64,000 nucleotides of DNA from Staphylotrichum longicolle (lineage: Eukaryota; Ascomycota; Sordariomycetes; Sordariales; Chaetomiaceae), in contig JAHCVI010000005.1 in the NCBI GenBank assembly GCA_019096155.1, positions 1,436,468-1,500,467 on the forward strand. Reading direction: 5' to 3'. Made by a program: the position numbers and the translations under genes. Under the pieces are notes generated by a model that was given only the letters and a program-made list of their open reading frames with translations, was not told the DNA's origin and searched no databases. Positions 43,961-54,747 of the stretch are shown here, piece after piece (position 1 is the stretch's first letter; every line of letters starts with the position of its first letter).

Positions 43961-44560
43961 CATCGAGATCGACCGCCCACGCAACATTCCTCGCCGACGT
44001 CCCCTGTCAGAACAATTAGGCAAACAAGGAAACAAATCAATAAAAATTTGGGGCCCCTTCCACTTTTAGCCAAGTGGTAAAAGCGTTTCAACATCCGCGG
44101 GTCCATTGATCGCCTGGGCTAACCGAAAGACCAGCTACCCTTCACCCACGACGAGTGAGGTCTCAGCCATTCCGGCTGACAGCTTCCTTGACGATGCTGG
44201 GTCGGGACGAGCCACGCCGTTTCAAGAGCCCGAGCATTTGCCGGGCTTGCGACCCTCTAACCCTGCCGGAGTTCGCCTGAGCGCCAGAACCAAGCATTGG
44301 TAGACAGGAGAGCCAATGGGCGAGGATGAAGATTCAAAAGAGCAGCTCCTTGCACAATTCGTTGAAAGAGAGCCGGCAGTGCTATGCCCCATGTCCTGTA
44401 AGTGGTGAAGCGAAGCCGGGCGAGCTTCCACCTCTTTAATTACCCATGACCCAAGCACAACAGGAAGCGGAAGTGACTCCGGGGGCCAGAGAACGAGCGG
44501 GAAAAAGAGACTAAAGTTAGGAAGGAATATGCAAATATCTTGTGATGCTTGCTTCCTAAC
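43961..44560. other. Intergenic between convergent genes, 600 bp
   Basis: It contains a short tRNA A-box-like string at 44067-44077 (tagccaagtgg), but no B box or cloverleaf follows. No gene is supported. Confidence 0.4.
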
Positions 44561-45827
44561 TTATGATTTGGACTTGGTCTCTGACCTTGTCTTGGAACCT
44601 GACCGACTCACCAACTTGGCCGCAGACGACCAAAGCCCCTGAGCTCGAGACTCCGCGTCTTTCCGCCTTTTCCTGACGTAAATCGTCGGGTTGCATGTGA
44701 CAAACCCGCTCCCCGGATGCCGCGAGTAGACATCATAATGCTGTGTCAGCCAGTTCGTCACGCCATAGTCCCTGCAACAAGTCAGCTAACGGCTCCCTCC
44801 CGCCCCGTCCCCAACCCTCAAAGCAGCCAAGCGTCGAGAGGGGAACGAAAAGAACAACAGAAGAAAAAAGAAGAAAAGGGAACAGAAAAACTTACACCTT
44901 CGCCACCTTCCTCAAAGCCTCCCCATCCTCATCCACCCCATCCCTCCAAAACGCAAACTCCCGCATCACCACCCCGGGCCTCACACCCGCCTCGCAGATC
45001 GCCCGCGCCACCCCGCCGTTCATCGTCGTGTCCAGCACGAACGAGCCCCGGTCCAGCTTCATGATCCCCTCCACGACGTACGCGTCATCGTCGTGTGTGT
45101 GCGCGAGCGGCACCACGTAGGTCGCGTGCGGGACGGCGCCCTCGCGCGCGCCCTGCGCCTCGGCCAGGAAGCGCGCGACGTCGAGGGCGAAGAGCCTGCG
45201 GTTGCGGCCGAGCTGGTCGGTTTTTGCGGCGGTGGGAGTGCGGGTGAGTTTGTTGCCGCCGCCGGCGACGGAAGCGGCGGAAGGTGGGGGGTGGGTGAAG
45301 TGCACGACTTTGGTGATGGTGATGCCGGCGTGGCGGAGGCGTGCCGGGAGGGAGTCGGGAGCCAGGGGGGTTTGGAGGTCGGAGAGGAAGAGGCTGGTGG
45401 GGGAGTTGGGGCTGAAGATGTCGTAGTAGTGGGCTTGAGACTGGCGGATGCGGGCGAGGAGGGCGTGGGAGGAGGATGAGGGAGAGGGTGCGGGTTTGAG
45501 CGGGTGGGTGACGGGGATCATGTCGTATAGCTCGCGGGGATGGATGGAGTTGATGATGTTGAGGATTCTGGGTTGGGAGAAGGTATGTTAGTTCTCGGGC
45601 GTCTATCATGGGGAATCTGGGGCGTTGGCTTACTCTGCCTCGGGTGCGGTGCGCCAGTCGCCGCCTTGCGCTTGGAGCTTCTTTCGGGCGACTTGAATGT
45701 GTGGTGGCTCTTCGAGGGTGTCGCTCACCAAGTACCTGGTTCGGTCGACGATTTCCTTCTTCCTTTGGTGCAACAATAGTCCATCGAGATCTCCAGGCCT
45801 GATGGGACTCGCGCCGGGGATGGGCAT
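44561..45827 (-). CDS. Unrecognised fungal protein, three exons
   Basis: Exons 45827-45634, 45567-44896 and 44771-44561 (minus), 358 residues. The introns have good signals (gtaagc...acccag; gtaagt...ttgcag) and keep frame, which argues for a real gene. The N-terminal part (DLDGLLLHQRKKEIVDRTRY) is helical and charged. The middle contains VVHFTHPPPSAAS, LGRNRRLFALDVARFLAEAQ, ATYVVPLAHTHDDDAYVVEG and GSFVLDTTMNGGVARAICEA. The third exon has GVTNWLTQHYDVYSRHPGSG and a basic tail. I do not recognise a family. No signal peptide or membrane helix is visible. Confidence 0.6.
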
Positions 45828-47130
45828 TTTGTGATATGATTAAGCCAAAACCTGCAGTATGTCAGTTTCAAATGCAAGTCAAGTGGAAAATAGCGAGCAG
45901 TACCGAGCTCCGAAAACTCTGCGATGAGCTGCCTCCAGTTGTCGGCCAAAGTGAGGGTCTTTGGGTGCTGACGGTGTTGGCGGTTAGGTGGCCATTTAAT
46001 GGGCCGAGGCGCTTGTAAGTGACGTTGGTTGGGGCTTCGGTTAGAAGCTCGCTTGATGCTCCAACATAAAGCGTCCAAGTCACGAAGCGTTCAACCGTTT
46101 GTTGAAAAATTGAATGCTTTTGTTGAACCTTAATGAGCCTGCTCAGCCCATCTTTGCGCTTTGGATCTGTTGTGGCGGCGGATAAAGGCGAATTCTCGCC
46201 ATTGTCTTGTCAAACATTGGTTTGTTTTCGAGTTGGGCTCTGCCACAGCCACCTTCAGAATGCTCACGGGGCCAATCCGCGGCGGAGAAATCGAGTGTGG
46301 TTGGGGCTGTGGCTGTGATGTTGGCCACCTGGAGGCCGCCGCTGAGCGTCTAGGGTTAGGGCTCAAGGTACAACTTCAAAAGCCAAGCCACCCCCTTCCC
46401 CCCTGGAGAGTGCACTGTAGCTCGCTTGTGCTTCTTCACATAGTGGGTGAGCACAATACCTGGTTGCTCACTCCTCCCATGTAGTACAAGGCTGACCAAG
46501 AGAATCCTAAGCCACGTCTGCTGTGTTCTCGCCATCATCAACACCAACAACGAGCTCGATAAGGAGGTGATGAGTACGGAACAAGGTCAGAAATTGTAGG
46601 ATCCTCAATAAGACTCAGTTTTGGCTGGAATTTTCGAGGCCGACATGTTTTTTAGGAGCAAGCAAACTGCATGCTCTGGTCAAGGCAAAGGAAATTGGAT
46701 TTGGGGCACCGACGGTGGCTCTGATGATGGCGGGTGTGACAAACGGCCGCCATGGGGTTGGTTATGGCGCGCGGAGGAAGCCCGAGAACGAGCTAAAGAA
46801 GAAGAGAAAATGGGAGAAACGGCGTGATAGCATCGAAAACCTTGTCGAAAACATCGCCCAAGACCTGATCGAGTACCAACCCCCCCGTGACGCCTGCCGC
46901 TCGCTCTAGGTTTAGTCTAGCCTGTTAGATTGATACGCGACCAAGACGTATTCTTGCTCGGCTGTATCTATGGCTCGGACGACCTACTGCTACTAAGAAG
47001 GGAGGGAAACCGGGTAAATCCTCGCCCCTTCCTCACAACATCCATATTAATCCCAGACCAAGCCCCAGCCTGAGCCGAACCAACTCTTCACTCTCCAGCC
47101 AGCCAGCCCGAAACACAATCACCACACAAA
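45828..47130. other. Divergent intergenic region, 1.3 kb
   Basis: It lies between an unknown minus-strand gene and the esterase gene. A 64-codon frame at 46715-46909 (GYGARRKPENELKKKRKWEK) has a Lys/Arg/Glu-rich, protein-like ending but no upstream exon I can join, so it is left unannotated. The esterase promoter with a TATA-like catattaatcc (about 47041) is at the right end. Confidence 0.4.
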
Positions 47131-47867
47131 ATGACCCGCTCAGGCCCCCTCCTCGGCCTTTTCGTTTTGTCGCTGCTCGCCCTGGCGCAGGGCGCGGCGG
47201 TGCGTTGGATGCCCCTCGGCGACTCCATCACCGACTACGGCTGCTGGCGCGCGTGGATCTGGCAGCGGTTCCAGCAGGACGGCCACGACGTCGATCTCGT
47301 CGGGAGCCAGCGGGCGGGCGAGGACTGCAGCGGCCTCCCGTTTGACCGCGACCACGAGGGCCACCCAGGATACCAGGCGACCGACATTGCGGCCCGAAAC
47401 GACCTGGTCGGCTGGCTGCGGCAGAGCCCGGCCGACGTCGTCACGATGCACCTCGGCACCGTCGATCTGCTCCGCGGCCTGCTGAGTCCCCCGCAGGTCC
47501 TCGCCGCGCTCGACACCCTGGTAGATCAGATGCGCGACAGCAACCCGGCCAGGAGGATCATCGTGAGTGTTCAGCACGCGGGGATGTTGCGTATTACTAC
47601 CATATGCTAACGCAACGGCAGGTTGCCCAGCTCATCCCGCTCCCCGCTGCGGACCAGCAAGTCCGGGACCTCAACGCGGCGATCCCGGTGTGGGCGGCGC
47701 GCAAGAACTCGACGGCGTCCCCGGTCTGGGTGGTGGACCAGTGGACCAACTTCACCAGCGCCGACCTGTACGACGGCATCCACCCGGCCGCGTCGGGCGA
47801 CGTCAAGATTGCCGACAGGTTCTATCCCGCGCTGGTCCGGGCGATTCAGAGCATGGGGGCAGACTAG
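47131..47867 (+). CDS. Secreted SGNH/GDSL esterase (CE3-like), with altered block III
   Basis: CE3 enzymes deacetylate xylan and related polymers. Two exons, 47131-47562 and 47622-47867, 225 residues. A signal peptide (MTRSGPLLGLFVLSLLALAQG) is present. Block I is RWMPLGDSITDYGCWRAW with the nucleophile Ser, block II is GHPGYQATDIA, and block V is DGIHPAASG with Asp and His of the triad. Block III normally reads GTND, with Asn in the oxyanion hole; here it is HLGTVDLLRG, so Val replaces Asn. The gene is otherwise intact, with a clean intron (gtgagt...cggcag). Activity may be reduced or changed. It is a small, single-domain protein without a carbohydrate-binding module. Confidence 0.88.
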
Positions 47868-49536
47868 GTAGGTAGGGAGACAACCAACACTTCTTAATCT
47901 GAAGAAAATGGGTAGTGGTGGTCTTCTTGCCTGGTTAGCTAGCCCAGTCCTCTGCCTACATTGGTTCAGATATTGGGGCCCCGTAGCTGATCTTGTGCTC
48001 ATGTCGCAACCTGACGAATCCACGGTCCCAAGGCACCAACACATACAGTCTTGGTCCACAGATGTCAGTGACCCGCATAACCTTACACGCATACAACTAT
48101 ACGAGTTCTAGAATTCGGCGTCCCTGGGTGGCGAGGGATATTCAGAAACAATTTTGTAGTGGAGTTCGTCCGAACTTTGGAGGTTCTCAGCGGTCCAGCG
48201 GAAGTGTTCAAACTCGGCGGGGGATTCCAGGATGCGCGGCCTTGAAACCGCCGAAGCGAGAGAAAAACTTTTGCCCGGTCGTGTTCACGAACCTGCCCGG
48301 TACTGCCGCGTTTCCGCGGTCGATCGCAGGCGTCATGAGGGCCAAGGACCGACAATTTGGGAGAATGTCGCGACATACATTACCTAAAAAGTAAAAACTT
48401 TGGTGGAATTGCTGTGGCCGGCATTTCCAGGTTGGGATCACCGCCTGCGACGTCAGGATAAGGTTGACTGCAAGATGAAATCACTTGCTGATCCAGCCAA
48501 CTGGGTATGGGATGCAAGCCCGAGGGGCACGTTTGCAGGACGACCTTGCCACTGTGCCACGAGATTTTTCCAAGGCAAATACGGACGCTGTCATACCGCG
48601 TGTGCCTGGCCTGGACCCTAGGGGGCAGCTGCCCCGCCCTGACGTCCCCTATGACGAACCCCGCATTCGCGGCAGGCAAAGGACTGCTGATCGCCTGAGA
48701 ATTGGCATCAGATCATGTTTGTCGAACTGGTTCGTCTCGTCTGGAATTAGTGAAGTTGGAAATTGCCTAGAACGAGTGCACATGGGCCTACAAGGCGTCG
48801 AAACCGACCAAAGATGCCCCAGAGTGCCCCAGATTGCACCCCCGAATCCCGAGCAGCGGGTGTTCCCGCCGCGGAGATGCTAGGGCTGAGGTGGACGTCT
48901 TCTGGAACAGCTGAGTCAGCCGATCTTGTTAGCAATTGTGAGCTGATCCGCCCTGGCCCGCCCTGAACCCGCCCGGTCGGGGCCTGGCCGTCGCCGAAAA
49001 AATACTGGATGAACTGCCCCATCTCGGCCAATTGCAGCGAGGCCAATTGCCATCACACAGCAAAAAATACCCGGGAACACGGGGAAGCGGCCCTCGGAGA
49101 TGCGGGTTTCCTGCAGCGATCGTACGGCGCATGGTGGTTCCACCATCGCCCGCGTCGGTCAGTCGAGACAGGGCCGGGGCAACAACAAGCGAAAACCTCG
49201 ATGCCGGTTTTGCATCGTGTCTCGAAGCGAGCGCGGATGGCGACAGGCCTGTGCTGCAAAGATAAATGCCGCCGGCCCCCATCCCGTCGTCCAGGGAGGA
49301 AGAAGATCAGCAATCAGGCATCATATCACCGCACTTCCCCACCCTTCCAGACAAAGTGCGAAAGCGAAGACTGGAAGACCTCAGACCGGGCTTCCCACCA
49401 AGAGATAAGAAACGCATTTGACACTGGTCAAATAGCCCACCCCACCTTGAATCCTCCCTCACACCGGAGCCCCTCAACACCATCACCAAAAACCCACCAC
49501 CCAGCAACAACCACTGCGCACTCACACTCGCACACC
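47868..49536. other. Intergenic, 1.67 kb
   Basis: No supported gene. An open frame runs in phase into the flavohemoglobin from 49009, but its upstream 176 codons have non-protein-like composition and are taken as leader. A GATA-type AAGATAAAT at 49259 could be part of the promoter. Confidence 0.4.
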
Positions 49537-50814
49537 ATGGCCGCCCTCACAGAGAACCAGATCGCCATCGTCAAGGCGACGGCGCCAGTCCTCAAGGAAC
49601 ACGGCGTCACCATCACCACCGTGTTCTATGAGAACATGATCCGCGAGAACCCCGACCTCCACAACATCTTCAGCACCACCAGCCAGCGGACCGGCGCCCA
49701 GCCGCGCGCCCTCGCCGGCGCCGTGCTCGCCTACGCCACCTACATCGACGACCTCGGCAAGCTGACCCACGCCGTGCAGCGCATCGCCCACAAGCACGTC
49801 TCCCTCCAGGTGACGGCGGCGCAGTACGACATCGTCGGCAAGTACCTCATCCAGGCCATCGGCCAGGTCCTCGGCGCCGCCGCCACCCCGGACATTGTCG
49901 ACGCCTGGGTCGCCGCCTACGGCGTGCTCGCCAGCGTCTTCATCAACCTCGAGGGCGAGATGTACAAGGCCAACGCGGCCGAGAACTGGGTCGGCTGGCG
50001 CAAGTTCAAGATCGTCCGCAAGGTCCCCGAGAGCAGCGTCATCACCTCCTTCTACCTCGCCCCCGCCGACGGCGGCTCGCTCTCCAAGTTCCTGCCCGGC
50101 CAGTACATCAGCCTGCAGGTGCCCGTGCCGGAGCTCGGCTACCTCCAGAGCCGCCAGTACTCCCTCAGCGAGGGCCCCGCGACCTCGCTCGCCAACGGGT
50201 ACTACCGCATCAGCGTCAAGAAGGAAGACGCCGCCGAGACGGGCGTGCCCGGCCTCATCTCCAACATGCTCCACGCCAAGTACGCCGTCGGCGACGAGGT
50301 CGAGATCTCGCACCCGCAGGGCGAGTTCTTCGTCGACCCGTCCGACGCGTCCAAGGCCGGCGTGCCCGTCGCGCTCATCTCGGCCGGCGTCGGCTCCACC
50401 CCGCTCAAGGCCATCCTCGACAGCCTAACCACCGCCCCCGGCGGCCAGCCGCCCGCCGTCAAGCGGCCCGTGTCGTGGATCCACTCGGCCCGCACCAGCG
50501 CCATGGCGCCCTTCGCCGACGCCGTGCGCCAGACGTGCCGCGACAACGAGAACGTCACCGCCAACGTGTTCCTGCGCAACCTCGGGCCCGACGACCAGGC
50601 CGGCGTGCACTACGAGTTTGGCGACATGCGCATGGACCTGGCCAAGCTCGACAAGGAGCGCGACCTGTTCCTGGGGAACGCCGCCGCCGAGTACTACATC
50701 TGCGGCCCGGAGCCGTTCATGGTCGACGTGCGGCAGACGCTCGTCACGATGGGCGTCGATAAGAGCAGGATCTTCTTGGAGCTGTTCGCCACGGGCGATG
50801 TTGCCGATGCGTAG
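49537..50814 (+). CDS. Flavohemoglobin (nitric oxide dioxygenase)
   Basis: It oxidises nitric oxide to nitrate using O2 and NAD(P)H, protecting against nitrosative stress. Single exon, 425 residues. Residues 1-150 form the globin domain: ENQIAIVKATAPVLKEHG, YENMIRENPDL and the proximal histidine in AHKHVSLQ (His87). Then comes an FAD domain with RQYSLSEGP and a NAD domain with LISAGVGSTPLKAIL and YYICGPEPFMVDVRQ. The methionine at 49537 is chosen because MAALTENQIAIVKAT is the standard start; the frame is open upstream. There is no targeting signal, so it is likely cytosolic. Intact and of normal length. A specific NO-responsive promoter site is not identified. Confidence 0.95.
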   Translation: MAALTENQIAIVKATAPVLKEHGVTITTVFYENMIRENPDLHNIFSTTSQRTGAQPRALAGAVLAYATYIDDLGKLTHAVQRIAHKHVSLQVTAAQYDIVGKYLIQAIGQVLGAAATPDIVDAWVAAYGVLASVFINLEGEMYKANAAENWVGWRKFKIVRKVPESSVITSFYLAPADGGSLSKFLPGQYISLQVPVPELGYLQSRQYSLSEGPATSLANGYYRISVKKEDAAETGVPGLISNMLHAKYAVGDEVEISHPQGEFFVDPSDASKAGVPVALISAGVGSTPLKAILDSLTTAPGGQPPAVKRPVSWIHSARTSAMAPFADAVRQTCRDNENVTANVFLRNLGPDDQAGVHYEFGDMRMDLAKLDKERDLFLGNAAAEYYICGPEPFMVDVRQTLVTMGVDKSRIFLELFATGDVADA

Positions 50815-51467
50815 ATAGGGGGACGGGACGGGACTCTACTGGACTCGACTGGGATAGAAAAGAGGTCGGTTAGCGTTGGCAGAAGACAGACTTGGGTATA
50901 GCGGAAGGGGTTTCGGAGTCTTGGGTGGTTTGGCTTCTTTGTTTGTTGTTTGTTGTTGTCGTCTGTTGCTGTAATATCCGCGCTGCGCTGGATAATCTGG
51001 GATACCTCGAAGAATCTTAGAATCATCTCTTCTCTAATGACTGAACTCGAGTTACGATGCAAAACGGTGGTCTTTCCCTCTTTGAACCGAGCCTGCCGAA
51101 GTGCGACCGGCGCTTTCTTATGAATGGGTTCAGGTTGCTCAGCGCATGTGTAATGATGTGGTCACCGGACTCAGCCCCTTGTGAAGGGTGGCTTGCGGCA
51201 AGTTCCGCGGGGGTTCTCTCTTCGCTTCCTGATTGAGTGTTTGGCCGATCACCACTTCCTCGACCCCGCATCAACCTGTAGTTGTTCCTCCGCGGAGGGC
51301 TGGGGGAGTTGTCACTGGCTCGGATGGGTTGAGGTCCGAACGCCAGCAGACGCCAGGTCGCCAAGGGCCAATCGCAGCATGTGTTGCGGCTGCTTTGGTG
51401 GTGATGGCGTTTGCCACCGCTGACATTTGGGTTGCTTGGTGTTGAGCCCACCGGAGGAGGCTTGGAT
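50815..51467. other. Intergenic between convergent loci, 650 bp
   Basis: 3' flanks of the flavohemoglobin gene and the F-box pseudogene. A short TTTGTTTGTTG run occurs near 50938-50957. No gene is supported. Confidence 0.4.
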
Positions 51468-52922
51468 TTACGTGTAGCTCCGCTCGACAGAGACAATAAT
51501 GCCCCCCAACCTTCCGGCTTCCCCTTTGCAGGCTGAACTCTGACCGAGCACTGAAGGCACGGCCTTGTCCTGAGGTACCTTGGCAAACAGCCATGTGGTG
51601 CCCATGAGAGAGCGGTCCCGAAACAGATACGGGTCCTGCAAAAACCGAAATTGGTACTGCTCCAGATAATAACGCGCTGATTCTTGGTAAAACAAGTCAT
51701 CCTTGAACCTGGCCCTGAAGCACTTGGCCAGGATAAAGTCGATAAACCGGAGAGCGGGAGGCGGGGAGGGAAATCCATTGCGCAGCTCAAGGCCACCAGA
51801 CTGGAAATACAAGACGTCCAGCACGGATTTTATCTCTGCAGCCCACGGAGTCAGCTGTTCCTTGGGAACGAGAAGCTCGTTCATCAGATAACAGTTTGAT
51901 GAATCCTCGACTAACTCGGGCATCGATACCTCCTCGGGACGGAAGATCCCCAACAGAGCGACCGATACTTTCCGCGTACGGCCGGGGAACGGAGGCGGGG
52001 TTCGATTGTCGTAACCGGGGTAAAATTCGTACTTGTGGAAAAGCTTGTCCACAATATGGGCGTGTGCGGCAAGGAAAGAGTGGCTTCTTGCAAGCGGCCG
52101 AGCTCCTTGGCATCCATCCTTCGAGCCAGGAGTTTCGGGTTCGGAATGTCGGTAAGGTCTTTTCGATATCGTCAAGAAGCCAGCTCGCCAAGTCCCCAAA
52201 CATTGGCTCCCACTCTTCTTGGCCAGCCTCGAGATCATAGATGGGAAACTGCTCTAGGTATGCAATGTCCTCCTGGGTCAGTCCAACAAGCTCGTCCTGT
52301 GCCTCATCCTGACCTATAGCTGTCACCCGAGAGAGGAACCCTGGGGGTCCGTTGATAATGCCGAGGAACAGGGGCTCGACGTATTCCCGCGTGAGGATGG
52401 CACCAACGAGGAGGACCCTGTATATGGCGTAGTGGAAGCGAGATCGCATCCGAATACGCTCTTCGCATGGTACCGGATGCTCGTCCGCCAAAGAGTGCAT
52501 CTGGTCCTCGCAGTTCCCGTGGAAGTACATGTGCTCGATACAGCGCGCGAGATGCTGTAGGTCTCTGACCTGCTTGAGCTCGCAGATGTCTGGCTTTCGG
52601 GCCCCGAGCTCGAGCACCGGGGACGGAAGAATGGGCACTTGGTTGGCTTGGAAAGCATCGCACACCAGGTTCGTCGCTCGAACGTGCCATGTTCGTTAGC
52701 CCTAACTTTTAACGAGGTGGACGTTCAACGCACCGCTAACAGCGCTTGGCCGAAGCCTGTAGTTTGGGCCTCGAGGAGAGGGTAAAGAATTGCCGCTGTG
52801 TGTGTGCGCTATATGGATGCAAGGGACGGGCATGTCGACGCCAGGGACAGCCCGTCCTCGAGCTTGTCGTAGGACTGGAAAATCAGATTGACAATTTCCG
52901 GTGCGTTGAATAATCGTTCCAT
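51468..52922 (-). pseudogene. F-box-type fungal protein, disabled
   Basis: The minus-strand reading starts at 52922 with an F-box-like MERLFNAPEIVNLIFQSYDK. At 52811-52809 a TAG interrupts ASI*RTHTAAILYPLLEAQ, where a Trp codon (TGG) would be expected in this type of protein, so a single G-to-A change disables it. Beyond an unclear junction the frame resumes with NLVCDAFQANQVPILPSP through LLDDIEKTLPTFRTRN. Around 52080-52130 the frame changes twice (LGRLQEATLS, then LAAHAHIVDKLFHKYEFYPG). The last frame, ending at 51468, includes VSVALLGIFRPEEVSMPEL and ARYYLEQYQFRFLQDPYLFR. The product class is a substrate adaptor for SCF ubiquitin ligases by analogy; the substrate is unknown. Confidence 0.6.
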
Positions 52923-54747
52923 CGTGGGGGTGGCGCAACTGTGTGAGAAAGATAGGCAGCTTGCTGGTGGAGAATCAGTTGGACGATTGGATTTGGTACG
53001 AAGGCCAAGACTAAGGCAGACAGAGAGCCTCCATTGTCTCACCTTTCCAGGTTTACCCGTTCCTCGGCAACAGGCCGGGATCAACATCAACATCACAGCC
53101 CCTGAGCTTTTGGGGGAAGAGCATGGGAAAAGGCATCCTCAATATTCACCTTATCCTTAACCCATGTCAGTTCGTCAGCAGGGTCTCCAACTTATTTGTT
53201 TGCTGTGGCCCATCATGGATTCGGGACGACGATCCGAATTGGCAAACTGCACCGGCACACCTGCGCGCCGGACGATCCCGAAACCAGGGTTCACTTCCCG
53301 GGCCCGATTGACCGAGGCCGTGTCATGGCTGCACACAAACTCCATCTGCATGTCGTTTGTGTCACATCCCCGCTCTAATTGAGCCGCAAATGGGCAACAG
53401 CAGCAGTGACTTCCAAATCGAGGCGGGGGTAACTCAGCAAGTCTGCACCAAGAATGACACGGCCACCGAGGGGCAAAGACAGCTGTTTTGGTCCGTCCCA
53501 AGCTGCATGTGTTTGCCGAACCACGCTCAGGTTGACTTCTAAATGATAGGAAAATATGGTGATGGACCGCGTTAATACCGGAGATGCTGAGCCAAGTGAC
53601 TGGATACAGCAAGTTGCATCGTAGCCTGCATCCAAGTCCAGCTTTGAACTTGAAGATCGTGGGAGGTGGCTGGCCTGTCCCGCAGGTCTAACATGCACCA
53701 TGGGATCAAAAAATGGAGCATATGCAAGGAATCTGCCTACGTTGGTATGGAAGCGGCATGAGATCTGATCAATCTGCATGGTGGGAGCTCGCATCGATTT
53801 GTTCCAGGTGTTGACGATGTGATCATGAAGTCGCCTGCTTTCTACCCAGCAATATCGGGCAGCAAAGCGAGTAATTGGAAAAGCTGCTCGTCCTCCTGGC
53901 CTTGAATTATTACAGACACACGAAAACAATATCTGGGAAGCGACAGGGCGGCTGATCGGCCAAAGCATCGCGGGTATCAACGGGGCCCTCACCGCCGACG
54001 TCATCCAAGCGCGCTTGATCAAGTTCCGAGTCGGCTAGACTCGGGCATTGTGTTGTTCAGTTGACGAGGTTCTGACTTACTCCAAGTTTACCAGGCCATC
54101 AGAGGTACGGGGAGTTCCTGCTTCTGGGAGAGATGGGGGGCGAGGGAGTGAGCTGACTGCCCTGAGTTGGCAGAGTCCGTCCTCGAGAATAGTGCTTCTT
54201 AGGTGTACGAGCTCGACAGTGTTAACCGCACCCGGCGTTAAAGGCTTAGCGTCTCTCCAGGTTGTTCCAAAACTGTTCTTCCCGGGGTAGAAGAACAGGC
54301 TGGGAAGGAGAGCGGGCGCTTAAGGCTGTTCGTTAGCCGCCCTGCGCCTTCCATACCCGGATGCCGGAGGCCAGCTTCGTGAAAACTCTGTTTTGCCGCG
54401 CTGGCCCAGAACAGCCTGGCTGTTCTTTATCGGTTGCCCGTTATCCAGAGTCTAGCTTCACTGTTGAGCGCGGCTAGCAACTCTGTCTGGGTACAAAGCC
54501 CCGGCCAGTTTTGCTTTCACCCACATTGTTTTCCACCCACAACACCAATTTCCTCAGACTGATGCGATACCCATTTGGCTTCAGTTTTTGCGACATCTTC
54601 TCTTTGGTTGTTGTTACACGATCCCATCCCTGATTTACACTCTCATCTCTGTATTTGAGCAATCCCGTCTGTTGTCCACTGGTTTTTCTCGCACTTCACC
54701 GCCGTTCGGCGCCGTTTGCACAGCTCAACCTGGCATCCGACAACACC
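52923..54747. other. Intergenic, 1.8 kb, upstream of the PKS
   Basis: No intact gene. A plus-strand fragment at 53901-54038 reads ENNIWEATGRLIGQSIAG and ADVIQARLIKFRVG before a stop and looks like the end of a lost gene. A minus-strand frame (53375-54022) ends with a plausible LGGRVILGADLLSYPRLDLE but is otherwise unconvincing. The PKS leader and promoter occupy the right end. Confidence 0.4.

Noticed and set aside
44067..44120. tRNA A-box-like string tagccaagtgg
   Set aside because: No B box (GGTTCRANYCC) follows at the right distance and no anticodon stem can be folded.
49009..49536. Upstream in-frame extension of the flavohemoglobin
   Set aside because: The extension lacks family similarity, and the standard N-terminus begins at the ATG at 49537.
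53375..54022. 215-codon minus-strand open frame upstream of the PKS
   Set aside because: Only the last 40 residues look protein-like; there is no start context or exon structure to support a gene.
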